Shown piece after piece: positions 1 through 8,837 of a stretch of DNA of 64,000 nt. The notes under the pieces were generated by a model. The model ran no database searches, was not told the DNA's origin, and saw only the letters and a program-made list of their open reading frames with translations. Within the stretch, counting starts at the first letter, position 1; each line of letters opens with the position of its first letter. The stretch covers positions 18,503 through 82,502 of the IMG/VR virus record IMGVR_UViG_3300012929_000018; one strand, given 5' to 3'. The translations under genes were made by a program, and so were the position numbers. The stretch comes from a virus.

Positions 1-776
1 CGATAGCTCTCGACGTTGATTTCTCCCCAGCCTTTCTTCGGCTTCCAAAGCTTCGCGAATGGGTCGAAATAGCCGGGCGGGTTGGCAAGGCCGATAAATT
101 GGTGCTTCGGGTTGGTGCACAGGTTTCCGCCCGGTAGGGCATATTCCAAGATCGCCTCGGTGAGTTCTGACAACTCATCGCCGACGATGATGACTTCCTC
201 GTTGTGCATACCGATCAGTTTACCGACGGCCTCTTTCGCCTTCGAGCGTTCCGCCGCAATCAACGCCAAGCTGCTTTTGTCAGACGACACAAACGTCGGG
301 GAAACGTAGCGAATCACGTTCAACGACGCCATGACTTTGAGAGGCAGCGCCGGGACCGCGTTCACCAAATCCGTCATAGAGCCCCAGATACGACGCTTGG
401 CCGCCGGGATCGAGGTTGAGAGGACGCCGCCGAGAATCTTGCGCGCGTTCGCGAGATACTTAACTAGCAGCCACAAACCCGCGGTCTCTGATTTAGTCGT
501 GCCACCACCGCCGCCGAAGGCTGCGTAGGAATAATGGCACAATTCTTCAATCATATCCTCGCTCCATGGGTTGCGGACGAAAATTTTTGTGCGGTTGTTT
601 ACGACGTTCTTTGGGCCCCAAACCATTTCGACGACCTTCCAAAAGTGTTCGGCTTGGCCGAGGCCGCCCTTGTCAACGGGGTGCGCGATCCGAAAGCAAT
701 AAAGCTCTTGGTCGAGGCGACTCCACTTGGGCGAGAACTTTAGCTCATACCGCTGATTCGTCTGTTCTGTAGGCAT
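1..776 (-). CDS. terL: Terminase large subunit, N-terminal part (cut by left edge)
   Basis: The frame starts MPTEQTNQRYELKF and stays open for 258 codons to the window edge. A glycine-rich P-loop FGGGGGTTKSE lies at residues 87-97 and a Walker B strand VIIVGDE ends at D200-E201. This spacing fits the ATPase half of a phage DNA-packaging terminase, which translocates genome DNA into the prohead; the nuclease half would lie outside the window. The residue before the P-loop lysine is Thr where Gly is usual, although terminases tolerate variation there. It is transcribed away from the replication operon, in the same direction as the structural genes at the right end. The family is inferred from motif order and context, since no alignment was possible. 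Confidence 0.8.
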   Translation of the reverse strand, partial: MPTEQTNQRYELKFSPKWSRLDQELYCFRIAHPVDKGGLGQAEHFWKVVEMVWGPKNVVNNRTKIFVRNPWSEDMIEELCHYSYAAFGGGGGTTKSETAGLWLLVKYLANARKILGGVLSTSIPAAKRRIWGSMTDLVNAVPALPLKVMASLNVIRYVSPTFVSSDKSSLALIAAERSKAKEAVGKLIGMHNEEVIIVGDELSELTEAILEYALPGGNLCTNPKHQFIGLANPPGYFDPFAKLWKPKKGWGEINVESY

Positions 777-850
777 CTGCGAGGTTGCAGCTTACTCTGA
801 AAAATAATTGTTGCAACTGTTCATCGAGTCTGTCATTGTCGGAAACACAA

Positions 851-1294
851 ATGATTGCTATCGATCCCGGTGCATCTGGCGGAATGGTTTCAGCAGGACT
901 CGCTCTCATCGCGACTTCCATGCCGAAAACCGAACGCGATATTGTCGACTTCATCAAGTCTGACTCTAACGGGATTCATGCTACCGCTTATCTCGAAGAT
1001 CTTGTGAAATACACGGGCAGTAATATGCCTTCGTCGAGCATGGCGGTGTATGCCTCAAATTGGGGCATCATCAAAGGTTGCCTACTTACTCTCAACTATC
1101 GAATCGTATTGGTGCCGCCAAAGAAGTGGCAAGCTGCCCTCGGTCTCGGCTCCGCAAAAGGATTAACAAAAACACAATGGAAAAACAAACTGAAACAGAA
1201 AGCACAGGAACTCTTCCCCCAGCTACCGGTAACTCTTTCGACGGCGGATGCCCTCTTGATCTACGAAGCCGCCCGCCGCAACTTGTTAGGTTAA
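851..1294 (+). CDS. RuvC-like Holliday junction resolvase
   Basis: This 147-residue protein has the RNase H fold signature of RuvC-type endonucleases. IAIDPGASGG gives the first acidic residue (D5), AYLEDLV the second (E49) and STADALLIYEA the third (D133). Such phage enzymes cut branched DNA before packaging. An upstream in-frame ATG at 785 would add 22 residues, but the shorter start places the catalytic strand at the N-terminus as in RuvC. The gene lies back to back with terL and opens the plus-strand operon. Its last 118 bases overlap the next gene in another frame. Confidence 0.8.
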   Translation: MIAIDPGASGGMVSAGLALIATSMPKTERDIVDFIKSDSNGIHATAYLEDLVKYTGSNMPSSSMAVYASNWGIIKGCLLTLNYRIVLVPPKKWQAALGLGSAKGLTKTQWKNKLKQKAQELFPQLPVTLSTADALLIYEAARRNLLG

Positions 1295-1599
1295 AAGGCG
1301 ATAAGATTTTATTCATCGGCGGGCCGTATGATGGGCAGAGAAAGTGCCTGCCGAGAAACAATTATCCGATGACTCAAATCCACGGCTACGTGCCGCATGG
1401 CAACAATGCCGCCATTGACTCCGCGTGTGGAATCACCACCATCGACTATAACGTCGAACGGATTCGAGACGGTCACGGTAACTACTACGAAGTTGCAGTA
1501 GACCCGAAAATCAAGAATCTCATCGAAGCCTTAATGAAGGGCTACCATTATCATCGCAGGGATGCAGGGTTGCGGGGCTGCAGGCGCTCACGCTACTAA
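1177..1599 (+). CDS. Hypothetical protein with IGGPYDGQ motif
   Basis: The 140-residue product starts METQ-like (MEKQTETEST) inside the resolvase gene and contains KILFIGGPYDGQ near residue 43. The same LxIGGPxDGQ element, followed by a Tyr/His-containing region, occurs in the 79-residue product at 44466-44705, so the two look paralogous. Small phage proteins with this motif are known to me, but I know of no function. The overlap start is uncertain; a start further downstream is possible. Confidence 0.55.
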   Translation: MEKQTETESTGTLPPATGNSFDGGCPLDLRSRPPQLVRLKGDKILFIGGPYDGQRKCLPRNNYPMTQIHGYVPHGNNAAIDSACGITTIDYNVERIRDGHGNYYEVAVDPKIKNLIEALMKGYHYHRRDAGLRGCRRSRY

Positions 1600-1601
1600 A
1601 A

Positions 1602-1778
1602 ATGAGTGGCGAGGCAGGAAAAGGATTCCGCGGTGGACGGCCGGTGAACCAAAAGGTTTACGGACCCAACTTCGATTTTATTAACTGGCATAAAGGTAAA
1701 CAGGTCACACTCCCATGCGGATGCGCCGGAGATAAAGACGGTCCTGTGTTCTTGTGCCCTACCCACAGAAGTAAATGA
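1602..1778 (+). CDS. 58-aa zinc-ribbon-like protein
   Basis: A 58-codon frame begins just after the preceding stop and ends in an ATGA overlap with the methyltransferase gene. Its C-terminus reads LPCGCAGDKDGPVFLCPTH, with three Cys and a His suited to binding a metal. The tight spacing on both sides supports it as a real gene. Function is unknown. Confidence 0.5.
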   Translation: MSGEAGKGFRGGRPVNQKVYGPNFDFINWHKGKQVTLPCGCAGDKDGPVFLCPTHRSK

Positions 1779-2368
1779 ACGAGACTGCAAAAGCAATGCG
1801 CCGTCGATATGTCGAGGACGCGACCGGAATCTTCCCTTGGATGAAGATATTCAGGGGCAAAGGAATTGACGTAGGCTGCGGCCCCGACAAACTCCCATTC
1901 GCGGATTGCCGCGGGTTTGATCTATCCGACGGCGACGCGAACCTCCTAGCCACCTATTTTGTGGAAGGAGAGTTCGACTACCTTCACGCATCCCAATGTC
2001 TTGAACATATGATCGACCCTAAGCTTGCACTGCAGACTTGGGCACAGGTAGTCAAACCCCGCGGATACATCATCTTCACCGTTCCAGATTGGGTGCTCTA
2101 CGAGGGCTGCAAATTTCCTTCCCAATATAATCCCGATCATAAGTCCACGTGGTCGATGCTCTACAAAAAGAGCAACGCCCCTATTCATGTCCATGTGCCA
2201 ACTATGATTCGGGAAGCTTTGCCAAAGGCCGAAGTAATGCGGGAGATGTTGATCGACAACAACTATAATTACAATATCGGCACATCAGTAGATCAAACCT
2301 TTGACGAGTCTGATGGAGTAGAAGCTTTCATCGAAGTCGTTCTTCGACTTCCGCCCAAATCTAAATGA
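1775..2368 (+). CDS. Class I SAM-dependent methyltransferase
   Basis: The 197-residue product has the glycine-rich SAM-binding loop GIDVGCGPDKL at residues 30-40, then FDLSDG as the acidic end of strand 2, and DYLHASQCLEHMIDP, typical of type 11 methyltransferases, before VKPRGYIIFTVPD. The substrate is not evident. Its position, overlapped by a glycosyltransferase gene by four bases, hints at small-molecule or glycan modification rather than DNA methylation, but this is inference. Confidence 0.75.
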   Translation: MNETAKAMRRRYVEDATGIFPWMKIFRGKGIDVGCGPDKLPFADCRGFDLSDGDANLLATYFVEGEFDYLHASQCLEHMIDPKLALQTWAQVVKPRGYIIFTVPDWVLYEGCKFPSQYNPDHKSTWSMLYKKSNAPIHVHVPTMIREALPKAEVMREMLIDNNYNYNIGTSVDQTFDESDGVEAFIEVVLRLPPKSK

Positions 2369-3762
2369 GTAGATCAACTTACCTTCCCGCCGTAATAGTT
2401 CGCTGTGACGCACAGGCTGTGCAAGTAGACCGTTTGGTTCGACATTGCCGCGAACTTGACGGCACTGAATTAATCGTGATTGAAAATCCCGACAAGAGTG
2501 TGGCCGATAAAGGCTCATTCGAACTCAATCAGATTGCCGCGAACGCCCTGCATCTGGCATTGACCCAAATGAAGGGCCGTCCGTTCATTTGGTTAGAGGC
2601 TGATTCAATTCCGCTTCGCTCAGGGTGGCGAGCAGCTATTTCCGCTGAATACAAGAAGGTTGGAAAACCGTTTCTTCTACCTGACATGACTCGGTGCGCG
2701 AAGGAAGATATGGCTTCCGGCATCGGCGTTTACCCCGGCGATTCTCATTATCTAATTCCCAAAGGATTCCCTACTCACGGTTGGGATGCGTGGGTTGAAA
2801 AACATTTGCAGCCGGTGATTGGGCGATCGCGGCTGATTCAACATCGTTACGGCAAATATTTCATGGGCGACGCCGTTCCGTGGGAGTTCCCACGCGACAA
2901 ATCCATTCTTGACCCCGACGCCGTGATATTTCACAAAGACGGCGCACAGTCTCTAATCGACTGCTTTAGCCCTTCACCGTATGCCCTCGACTTTGCGACC
3001 GTAACCGGCCGTAAACCCGAAGCGCCTTTGTTCCGGCACGCCGGAGATATTGGCGATGTGATCGCTGCGCTTCCCATCTTTCGTGCAATGGGCGGCGGAA
3101 ACTTGCTGCTTTTCCACGACAAGGATGCGAAACCTGGAATGGCGCCGCGCGAGTCGATGGAAGGTAAACGCTTCGAAGCTATCAAGCCCCTACTCGAAGC
3201 TCAGCCATATATTTACAGTGTGGAGTGGGGCACGGGAGTCTCAACCAAAGGATTCCGCGAAGTCCTGCGCCCCCGCTTCGAGAGCCTCACTGAGCGGCAG
3301 GCCAGACATATCGACCAATGGCCGGTTGACCTTTCCCCATGGCTCACTGTGCCCGGCGACGTGCAGCCCACCGATCGGGTAATCTGCTGCCGGTCTCCGA
3401 GATACCACAACCAATATGCGTTCCCATGGAAAGCCGCGGCGGAAGCTTACGGTAACCGACTTCTTTTCATCGGTTTGCCAGACGAACATTCTGCGTTTGA
3501 AGGGATGCTGGGCTGCAGGGTTGAACACGCCAAGACGGAAAACTTTCTTGAAATCGCCCGCATCATGGCCGGAGCAAGACAGGTGATCGCCAATCAAAGC
3601 TCCCCATTATGGGTCGCGATGGGGCTCGGCAAAAAGGTGATCGTCGAAGGATGCTATCATTGCCCCAATACCGAGATTCCGCGTCCCGGTAGTTACTGGG
3701 CTTATTCACCCGAGCAAAACGAAGTCGTTCGCCAAGCGTTCGCGGCCGTGGCGCGCAAATGA
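2365..3762 (+). CDS. Two-domain glycosyltransferase-like protein
   Basis: The 465-residue protein seems to join two modules. Residues 1-200 resemble a GT-A fold enzyme with a short acidic motif in WLEADSIPL near residue 77. From about residue 222 the sequence HAGDIGDVIAALPIFR resembles the N-terminal glycine loop of GT-B heptosyltransferase-like (GT9) enzymes, and ANQSSPLWVAMGLGKKVI matches their C-terminal nucleotide-sugar region. A role in modifying surface glycan or virion is plausible. ATGA overlaps on both sides place it in the replication operon. Domain assignments come from motifs only. Confidence 0.6.
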   Translation: MSRSTYLPAVIVRCDAQAVQVDRLVRHCRELDGTELIVIENPDKSVADKGSFELNQIAANALHLALTQMKGRPFIWLEADSIPLRSGWRAAISAEYKKVGKPFLLPDMTRCAKEDMASGIGVYPGDSHYLIPKGFPTHGWDAWVEKHLQPVIGRSRLIQHRYGKYFMGDAVPWEFPRDKSILDPDAVIFHKDGAQSLIDCFSPSPYALDFATVTGRKPEAPLFRHAGDIGDVIAALPIFRAMGGGNLLLFHDKDAKPGMAPRESMEGKRFEAIKPLLEAQPYIYSVEWGTGVSTKGFREVLRPRFESLTERQARHIDQWPVDLSPWLTVPGDVQPTDRVICCRSPRYHNQYAFPWKAAAEAYGNRLLFIGLPDEHSAFEGMLGCRVEHAKTENFLEIARIMAGARQVIANQSSPLWVAMGLGKKVIVEGCYHCPNTEIPRPGSYWAYSPEQNEVVRQAFAAVARK

Positions 3763-6359
3763 AGAAACAGCTTTATCCTGAGCAGGTAGCGCACGCGGGC
3801 CTGCTGGCAAAATCCATTGAGCGCAATAACCATGCTCTCGACGGAAGCTCAACCGGCTGCGGCAAGACCTTGATCGCTTGCTCATTGCTCGCGCAATACA
3901 AACGCCCCGCGCTGGTAGTCGGCATGAAAAGCACCCTGCCTATGTGGGAGCAGGAAGTCAGGCAAACTTTAATCGACGCGAAGGTGAAGCCAAAAGACTG
4001 GCCCAAAGTTGGCGTCATCAATTATGAGAAGCTTCGCCGCGGCAGCGCGCAGTGGGGCGATTGGATCCGCAAGGGGCAGTGGCAGTGGAACCTGCCGAAA
4101 GATACCATCATCGTGTGGGATGAATTCCAAAACTGTCAGGGAATGAACACCCTCAATTCCAAAATGATGATCGCAGCGAAACCCTACACGAATATCCTGC
4201 TATCCGCCACCGGCGCCGAGGATCCGACAGATATGCGTGCCAGCGGCTACATCCTTGGCCTGCATGGGTTACGCGACTATTGGCAGTGGTGCCGTAAAAA
4301 TGGGTGCAACCCGAACCAATGGGGCGGGCTCGAGTTTGAGGGCGGCGACGAGATAATGGACCGCATTCACAAATACATTTTCCCCAACCACGGCAGCCGC
4401 CTCACGCTCGAAGACATGAAGGCGCACTTCACCGAGACCCAAATTGTTACCACTCCGCTGAACTTCGGCGAGGAGATTGAACAGATTTACGAGGAGATGG
4501 CGAAGGAAATCGCCAAACTCGAAGAGATTATGACCAGCGACTCCGATCACCCGGCGGCGCAAGCCCTGATCGAGAAGCTGCGCGCGCGGCAGCGGGTGGA
4601 GTTTTTGAAGGTCCCGACCATGATCGAAATGGCTGGCGACCTAATCAAAGAGGGGCGCAGCGTGGTGATTTTCGTCAATTTCCAAGAATCTATCAATGCC
4701 ATTCGCGAGCGGTTCCCCGGCTCGTTGGAAATCAGTGGCCGCGTGACCGGGCAGCCACGGCAGGACGCGATCGCTGCGTTCCAAGAGAACCGGTGCAAGT
4801 TGCTCGTCTGCAATTCTCAGGCCGGGGGCGTCAGCCTAAGCCTACACGACTTGGATGGTAACCATCCACGCACCGCGATCATATCGCCCGACTGGAACTC
4901 CAAACGTATTCTACAAGTGCTGGGCCGCGTGCACCGCGCCGGAGGCAAGTCGAACACCCAGCAGCACGTTTTGTTCGCCGCTGGCACCGTCGAGGTTCAG
5001 GTGGAGAAAGCTGTGCGCCGCGGGATGGAGCGCATCGGAATCTTCAATGACGGGTTGAAAAACGATTACGGAGATGGAAATCCTGTTATTATTGCACCAC
5101 CGGCGCCGAAAATTATTATTCCGGTTCCGACCACAACCCCCAACATTGGCTTGTCAGAAAAAGTGATATGTTTTTCCGACAATTCTATTGCATTTAATCA
5201 GCCTTTACGCGACAATAAACCCACAATGACGGATGAGAAACCAGTGCCCGCGGAGTCTCTCGAAGAGCCAGCACACGCCGAGTTCAGCCCCTCAAGTCTC
5301 TCGATGTTCGAGAAGTGCCCCGGCTGGCGCAACCGAAACGAAACCACTCCCCAATCGGAAGCGGGCACCCGCATCCACAAGGCGTTAGAGAAGAACGATA
5401 TTGAGTCTCTACCGAATGACGAGGAGAAAGCTGTCGCCCAGTCATGCCAAGATTTTATGGATTCCCTCATCGCGGAGCGCGGAGTTCCAGACACAGACCA
5501 TCGCGAAGTTCGCCTCTATATCGACCTTGGCGCTGAGCTAAAAACTTTCGGAACCTGCGATCGACTTATGACGTGGGGCAAACTCGGTATCCTAACGGAC
5601 TACAAATCGGGCTACCGACTAGTCGCCGACGCCGAGGAGAATGCGCAGGGATGGTCTTACATCATCGGCACCTTCCAGCGGCCGGATATGGCTCACTTGG
5701 AAGAAGTCATCATTTACTTTCTTATTCCCAACCGCGACGAGATTTCGAGCGCAGTGTTCAAGCGCAGCCAACTCCCGGCGATGCAGCTTCGGTTGAACAC
5801 CATCGTTCGCCGCGCCATGGCCGACAACGAATCGCAATACAACCCGCAGCCTGAGTTATGCGAGTATTGCGCCAGACAGGAGACTTGCCCGGCTCTCGCG
5901 TTGAAGGCTCTCATGATTTCCAAGCACATTGCAGCAGGGCTGCCTGTGCCAGCAAACGCCAGTGTGTCGAAAGACCGTCCGGCGGACATTCCGCAGTTGC
6001 TCCGGCTCGCGCCTCTCATGGAAGCGTGGGCGACGGGCGTGCGCAAAGAGGCGCTCAGACTGCAGATGGAAGAAGGCGTAGACGTTCGTGGGTTCAAACG
6101 TATCGAACGCTCCAACCCTCGTTCCGTCAACTCTGTAATCGGCACATGGAAGGTTATCAAAAACAAAGGCGTCAGCCTTGAAGATTTTTTGGACGCTTGC
6201 GGCAGCGTAAGCATCCCCAGTTTAGAAGAACTTGTCGCGTCACTAGCGGTGCGCGGTCAAAAAGGACCTGCAGCCAAGCAGTTCATCAACGACCTGCGCA
6301 CCGCGGATATTCTCAATGAAGGTGGAAAATCGTTCTACCTGAAAGAGCAGAAAAAGTAA
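3759..6359 (+). CDS. SF2 helicase fused to Fe-S PD-(D/E)XK nuclease
   Basis: In this 866-residue protein, residues 1-470 form an SF2 (SNF2/DEAD-type) motor: Walker A SSTGCGKT with K36, Walker B WDEFQ with D121-E122, and a C-terminal helicase half ending VLGRVHRAG. After a Pro-rich linker, residues 495-866 form a RecB/Cas4-like nuclease: GTCDRL then ILTDYKSG supply the acidic-Lys site, and C520 with C701, C704 and C710 match the four-Cys pattern of Fe-S cluster nucleases. An in-frame ATG at 5226 (residue 490) could express the nuclease alone. The likely role is DNA end processing in replication-recombination. Most phages encode these activities on separate proteins. Confidence 0.8.
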   Translation: MKKQLYPEQVAHAGLLAKSIERNNHALDGSSTGCGKTLIACSLLAQYKRPALVVGMKSTLPMWEQEVRQTLIDAKVKPKDWPKVGVINYEKLRRGSAQWGDWIRKGQWQWNLPKDTIIVWDEFQNCQGMNTLNSKMMIAAKPYTNILLSATGAEDPTDMRASGYILGLHGLRDYWQWCRKNGCNPNQWGGLEFEGGDEIMDRIHKYIFPNHGSRLTLEDMKAHFTETQIVTTPLNFGEEIEQIYEEMAKEIAKLEEIMTSDSDHPAAQALIEKLRARQRVEFLKVPTMIEMAGDLIKEGRSVVIFVNFQESINAIRERFPGSLEISGRVTGQPRQDAIAAFQENRCKLLVCNSQAGGVSLSLHDLDGNHPRTAIISPDWNSKRILQVLGRVHRAGGKSNTQQHVLFAAGTVEVQVEKAVRRGMERIGIFNDGLKNDYGDGNPVIIAPPAPKIIIPVPTTTPNIGLSEKVICFSDNSIAFNQPLRDNKPTMTDEKPVPAESLEEPAHAEFSPSSLSMFEKCPGWRNRNETTPQSEAGTRIHKALEKNDIESLPNDEEKAVAQSCQDFMDSLIAERGVPDTDHREVRLYIDLGAELKTFGTCDRLMTWGKLGILTDYKSGYRLVADAEENAQGWSYIIGTFQRPDMAHLEEVIIYFLIPNRDEISSAVFKRSQLPAMQLRLNTIVRRAMADNESQYNPQPELCEYCARQETCPALALKALMISKHIAAGLPVPANASVSKDRPADIPQLLRLAPLMEAWATGVRKEALRLQMEEGVDVRGFKRIERSNPRSVNSVIGTWKVIKNKGVSLEDFLDACGSVSIPSLEELVASLAVRGQKGPAAKQFINDLRTADILNEGGKSFYLKEQKK

Positions 6360-6400
6360 CCCAAACCAAATAGAGAAAGGTAATGAAAACCAAATAAGAT

Positions 6401-7207
6401 ATGGCAACCACATCATTCAAACCCAGAGTAGCAAAAGCAGACCCGGCCCCTCAGGCCGAACCCGCGTCCGTGGACAACGGCGGTCTTACCCGCGTGAGCG
6501 AGGAGACCACAGATAGCAAAGCAGTCGCAGTCCGTGAGGACCGCGCACCGGCTTTAGCTAATGGCGATCAAGCTTTCGCCGGAGCATGGGATCGAGACGA
6601 CATTCGCTTGCCACGAATCAACCTCGTCCACAAAACCTCAGATAACGAACTGATCAAAAAGTTCGGCATCGGCGGTTTCTGCTTCAACAAGGAAGTGAAA
6701 CTCAGCGACGGTGAAGCGCCAGGCATCACGGTTGTAGCAGTTCGCGCAGCCAAGGATTATGTCCAAAAACTGCCATACGGCTCTCCGGAAATGCCAGCGG
6801 TATTCAAGAACGCTGACGAAGTCGAAGCCAATGGCGGCTCTTTGAACTACAAAGACGCCGACAGCGGTAACTTCTTCGGCCCGCGCGCGCACATCCAACT
6901 CCTGATCGCGGCTCCGGAAGGCGCCAGCGATGCGGACTTGGCGTTGTTCCCTTACGACTTCAATGGCAAGGCGTATGGCTTCGCGATCTTGACGGTAGCG
7001 TCGAGCGCATTCACGAGCGTCGGCAAAGAACTGGCGACCCTCTGCAACAACAATAAGGTCATGCGTAAAGGGATGCGTTACGGCGCCCTCGCACTGACGA
7101 GTGAGATTCGCAAGAATGCGAAGAACTCGTGGCACATCCCGGTGATTAAGTTCACTGGCGAGAATGACGCGAAGCTCGTCGAGTTCATCGAAGGCTTACT
7201 GGCCTAA
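6401..7207 (+). CDS. Conserved phage protein, possible ssDNA-binding role
   Basis: The 268-residue product has a low-complexity N-terminal 60 residues rich in Ala, Pro and Glu, then a folded region with RLPRINLVHKTSD, GGFCFNKEV and a C-terminal stretch ending FIEGLLA. Proteins of this layout sit beside helicase and polymerase genes in some phages, so a single-strand-binding or accessory replication role is possible, but I cannot name a family. A Shine-Dalgarno-like GAAAGG lies well upstream at a four-codon frame (MKTK), and the spacing to this ATG is unusual. Confidence 0.6.
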   Translation: MATTSFKPRVAKADPAPQAEPASVDNGGLTRVSEETTDSKAVAVREDRAPALANGDQAFAGAWDRDDIRLPRINLVHKTSDNELIKKFGIGGFCFNKEVKLSDGEAPGITVVAVRAAKDYVQKLPYGSPEMPAVFKNADEVEANGGSLNYKDADSGNFFGPRAHIQLLIAAPEGASDADLALFPYDFNGKAYGFAILTVASSAFTSVGKELATLCNNNKVMRKGMRYGALALTSEIRKNAKNSWHIPVIKFTGENDAKLVEFIEGLLA

Positions 7208-7247
7208 TTCAAACCCTGCGCCTGCACTGCGGGCGCAGTCTTGAATT

Positions 7248-7499
7248 ATGAACATGTCCAAAAAGATCAATATCACAGGCGACTTCGTCGACTTCAAGAG
7301 AGTGTGGTCTGACGACGGCCAGAACCTTACCGCTGAAATCGGCGGCCAAACCACCAAAGGAACGTTCGTGAAGGTCAACGTCAAACTTAACTTCGATTGC
7401 TTGGCATACATCATGCCCGGCGTCAAAAAAGCATGGGAGACCGAGCGCGAAATCAGACAGGGCGCTATTCAGTCCATCGACAAAGCTCTAGGAATATGA
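7248..7499 (+). CDS. 83-aa hypothetical protein
   Basis: A small predicted beta-rich protein (KINITGDFVDFKRVW, TKGTFVKVNVKLNF) of unknown function, ending in an ATGA overlap with the dNMP kinase gene. A second in-frame ATG two codons later is an alternative start. The gene order (binding protein, this gene, kinase) suggests DNA metabolism, by context only. Confidence 0.55.
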   Translation: MNMSKKINITGDFVDFKRVWSDDGQNLTAEIGGQTTKGTFVKVNVKLNFDCLAYIMPGVKKAWETEREIRQGAIQSIDKALGI

Positions 7500-8035
7500 A
7501 ACTAATCGGATTGGTAGGACGCAAGAGCGTCGGAAAAGACACGGCAGCCATGGTGCTCACGCAGCAGGGCTACCAGATTGCAAAGTTCGCGGGCGGGCTG
7601 AAAGCCATGATCGCGGGATACCTCGCATACATCGGCGTGCCGGAAGACGCTATTAAGGCGATCATTGAAGACTACCGGGTGAAGGAAACTCCAAGTGGCT
7701 ACTTCGGCGGCAAAACTCCGCGCTATGTCATGCAGACCCTCGGCACCGAATGGGGCCGTGACCTAATCGCCCCGCAACTATGGGTGCAATCCTGCCTATG
7801 GCACTGCGAAAGTCTTGGCAAAGCCGTCATTACAGACGTGAGGTTTCCCAACGAAGTTGCCGCGGTCAAAGAACAAGGCGGCACAGTAATACGCATTGTG
7901 CGTAACGCATCACGCGTAGACAACCACGCCTCAGAAAATTTTATAGATTCCCTTGCAGTTGATCACGAAATCAGCAACAATGGAACCATCGACGAGCTTC
8001 ATCAGAAGCTTTTAACCATAGTGAAAGGACAATAA
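7496..8035 (+). CDS. Deoxynucleoside monophosphate kinase
   Basis: The 179-residue protein starts MKLIGLVGRKSVGKDT, a P-loop at residues 7-15, and contains VITDVRFPNEV and an Arg-rich lid segment (VIRIVRNASR), as in T4 gp1-type dNMP kinases, which phosphorylate dNMPs to feed phage DNA synthesis. The WGRDLIAPQLWVQ block is also typical. The start chosen is the ATG overlapping the previous stop. It is followed after one base by the next gene. Confidence 0.8.
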   Translation: MKLIGLVGRKSVGKDTAAMVLTQQGYQIAKFAGGLKAMIAGYLAYIGVPEDAIKAIIEDYRVKETPSGYFGGKTPRYVMQTLGTEWGRDLIAPQLWVQSCLWHCESLGKAVITDVRFPNEVAAVKEQGGTVIRIVRNASRVDNHASENFIDSLAVDHEISNNGTIDELHQKLLTIVKGQ

Positions 8036-8036
8036 C

Positions 8037-8546
8037 ATGGACGGAACAAATAAATATGACGACACAGCCAAAGGCGGATACTCCTACGCGGAGAAGCTTG
8101 AGGCAGTAGCGGCGGGCAATATGGCCCCCGAAGAAATCGGATTGGCAAGCGCCGAGGAAGCCCAGCTTCAAATAGTGCCGGACGAGAAAAAGAAACCGGT
8201 ATTCGGAACGACAATGATGTTCCGCGCTGGTGTGGTTCCTCTGGAACTGCGCGCGTTTTGGGCAGAGCAGGAATACAAGCAGGAGCGTAAGATCGTTTCT
8301 GCCGACTCCACCTTCGACAAGGATGCGTGGATGAAAGAGCACGAGAATGAATTTCCAATTCAAGGCGATCTGATCTGCGGACAGGCCGCGGCCAAGTTTT
8401 CTCGAAATTTCAAAGACCCGATTCTCGGAATGTGCCAGATGCTCCGCGTAGCAGCGGACATGTTGGAAATGAAATATACGGAAACCGACGCGCCACAAAC
8501 GCCCGCAACCGAACAGCAAAATGAATCACCGGCTCAAACTCAGTAG
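8037..8546 (+). CDS. 169-aa hypothetical protein
   Basis: An acidic protein of unknown function with the blocks SYAEKLEAVAAGNMAPEEIG and AKFSRNFKDPILGMCQMLRVAADML, probably helical. A preceding AGGACAATAAC supplies a weak ribosome binding site. It overlaps the next gene by 26 bases. Operon position suggests a replication accessory. Confidence 0.5.
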   Translation: MDGTNKYDDTAKGGYSYAEKLEAVAAGNMAPEEIGLASAEEAQLQIVPDEKKKPVFGTTMMFRAGVVPLELRAFWAEQEYKQERKIVSADSTFDKDAWMKEHENEFPIQGDLICGQAAAKFSRNFKDPILGMCQMLRVAADMLEMKYTETDAPQTPATEQQNESPAQTQ

Positions 8547-8706
8547 TCGTAAACGCGACCGGACATTCTACACACCGAAGAAAGCCGCCCCAAACTCGGG
8601 GTTGACCGATCGGTATGGCAGAATCTACGTCACTGAGGCATCGGGCGCGATTCGCCTGATTAAAGATATTCTAACTGGCCCCGACGATCCGCGTCGGCGC
8701 AACTAA
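8521..8706 (+). CDS. 61-aa basic protein, paralogue of the product at 23772-23945
   Basis: The central part TDRYGRIYVTEASGAIRLI resembles TDSYGKQYIRMSDGSLRKL in the 57-residue protein encoded near 23.8 kb. Both have a basic N-terminus (KRDRTFYTPKK versus LPKRRGVVAR). No function is known to me. The shared core suggests an in-genome duplication or a common small nucleic-acid-binding module. Confidence 0.55.
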   Translation: MNHRLKLSSRKRDRTFYTPKKAAPNSGLTDRYGRIYVTEASGAIRLIKDILTGPDDPRRRN

Positions 8707-8837
8707 TCTGGAATGCGCGCGAATGGTGTGCAGGCCGCAAGGCCCAGCGAGATGCTGCAACGGGTTCCTAGCTACGGTTTGCTGTCCGTGGCTTGTCTCA
8801 TAGACCCTGTGAAACACGTGCGCATTCCTTCACTTTT
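8707..8837. other. Short non-coding gap before polA
   Basis: These 131 bases have no convincing gene. They are the largest gap inside the replication operon, so an internal promoter or leader structure for polA is possible. I see no clear -35/-10 pair or hairpin terminator. Confidence 0.3.

Noticed and set aside
82-772. Several plus-strand frames (75, 71, 65, 69 and 68 codons) at the left end
   Set aside because: They lie opposite the terminase large subunit, whose motifs and length are convincing, and their composition is that of antisense shadows.
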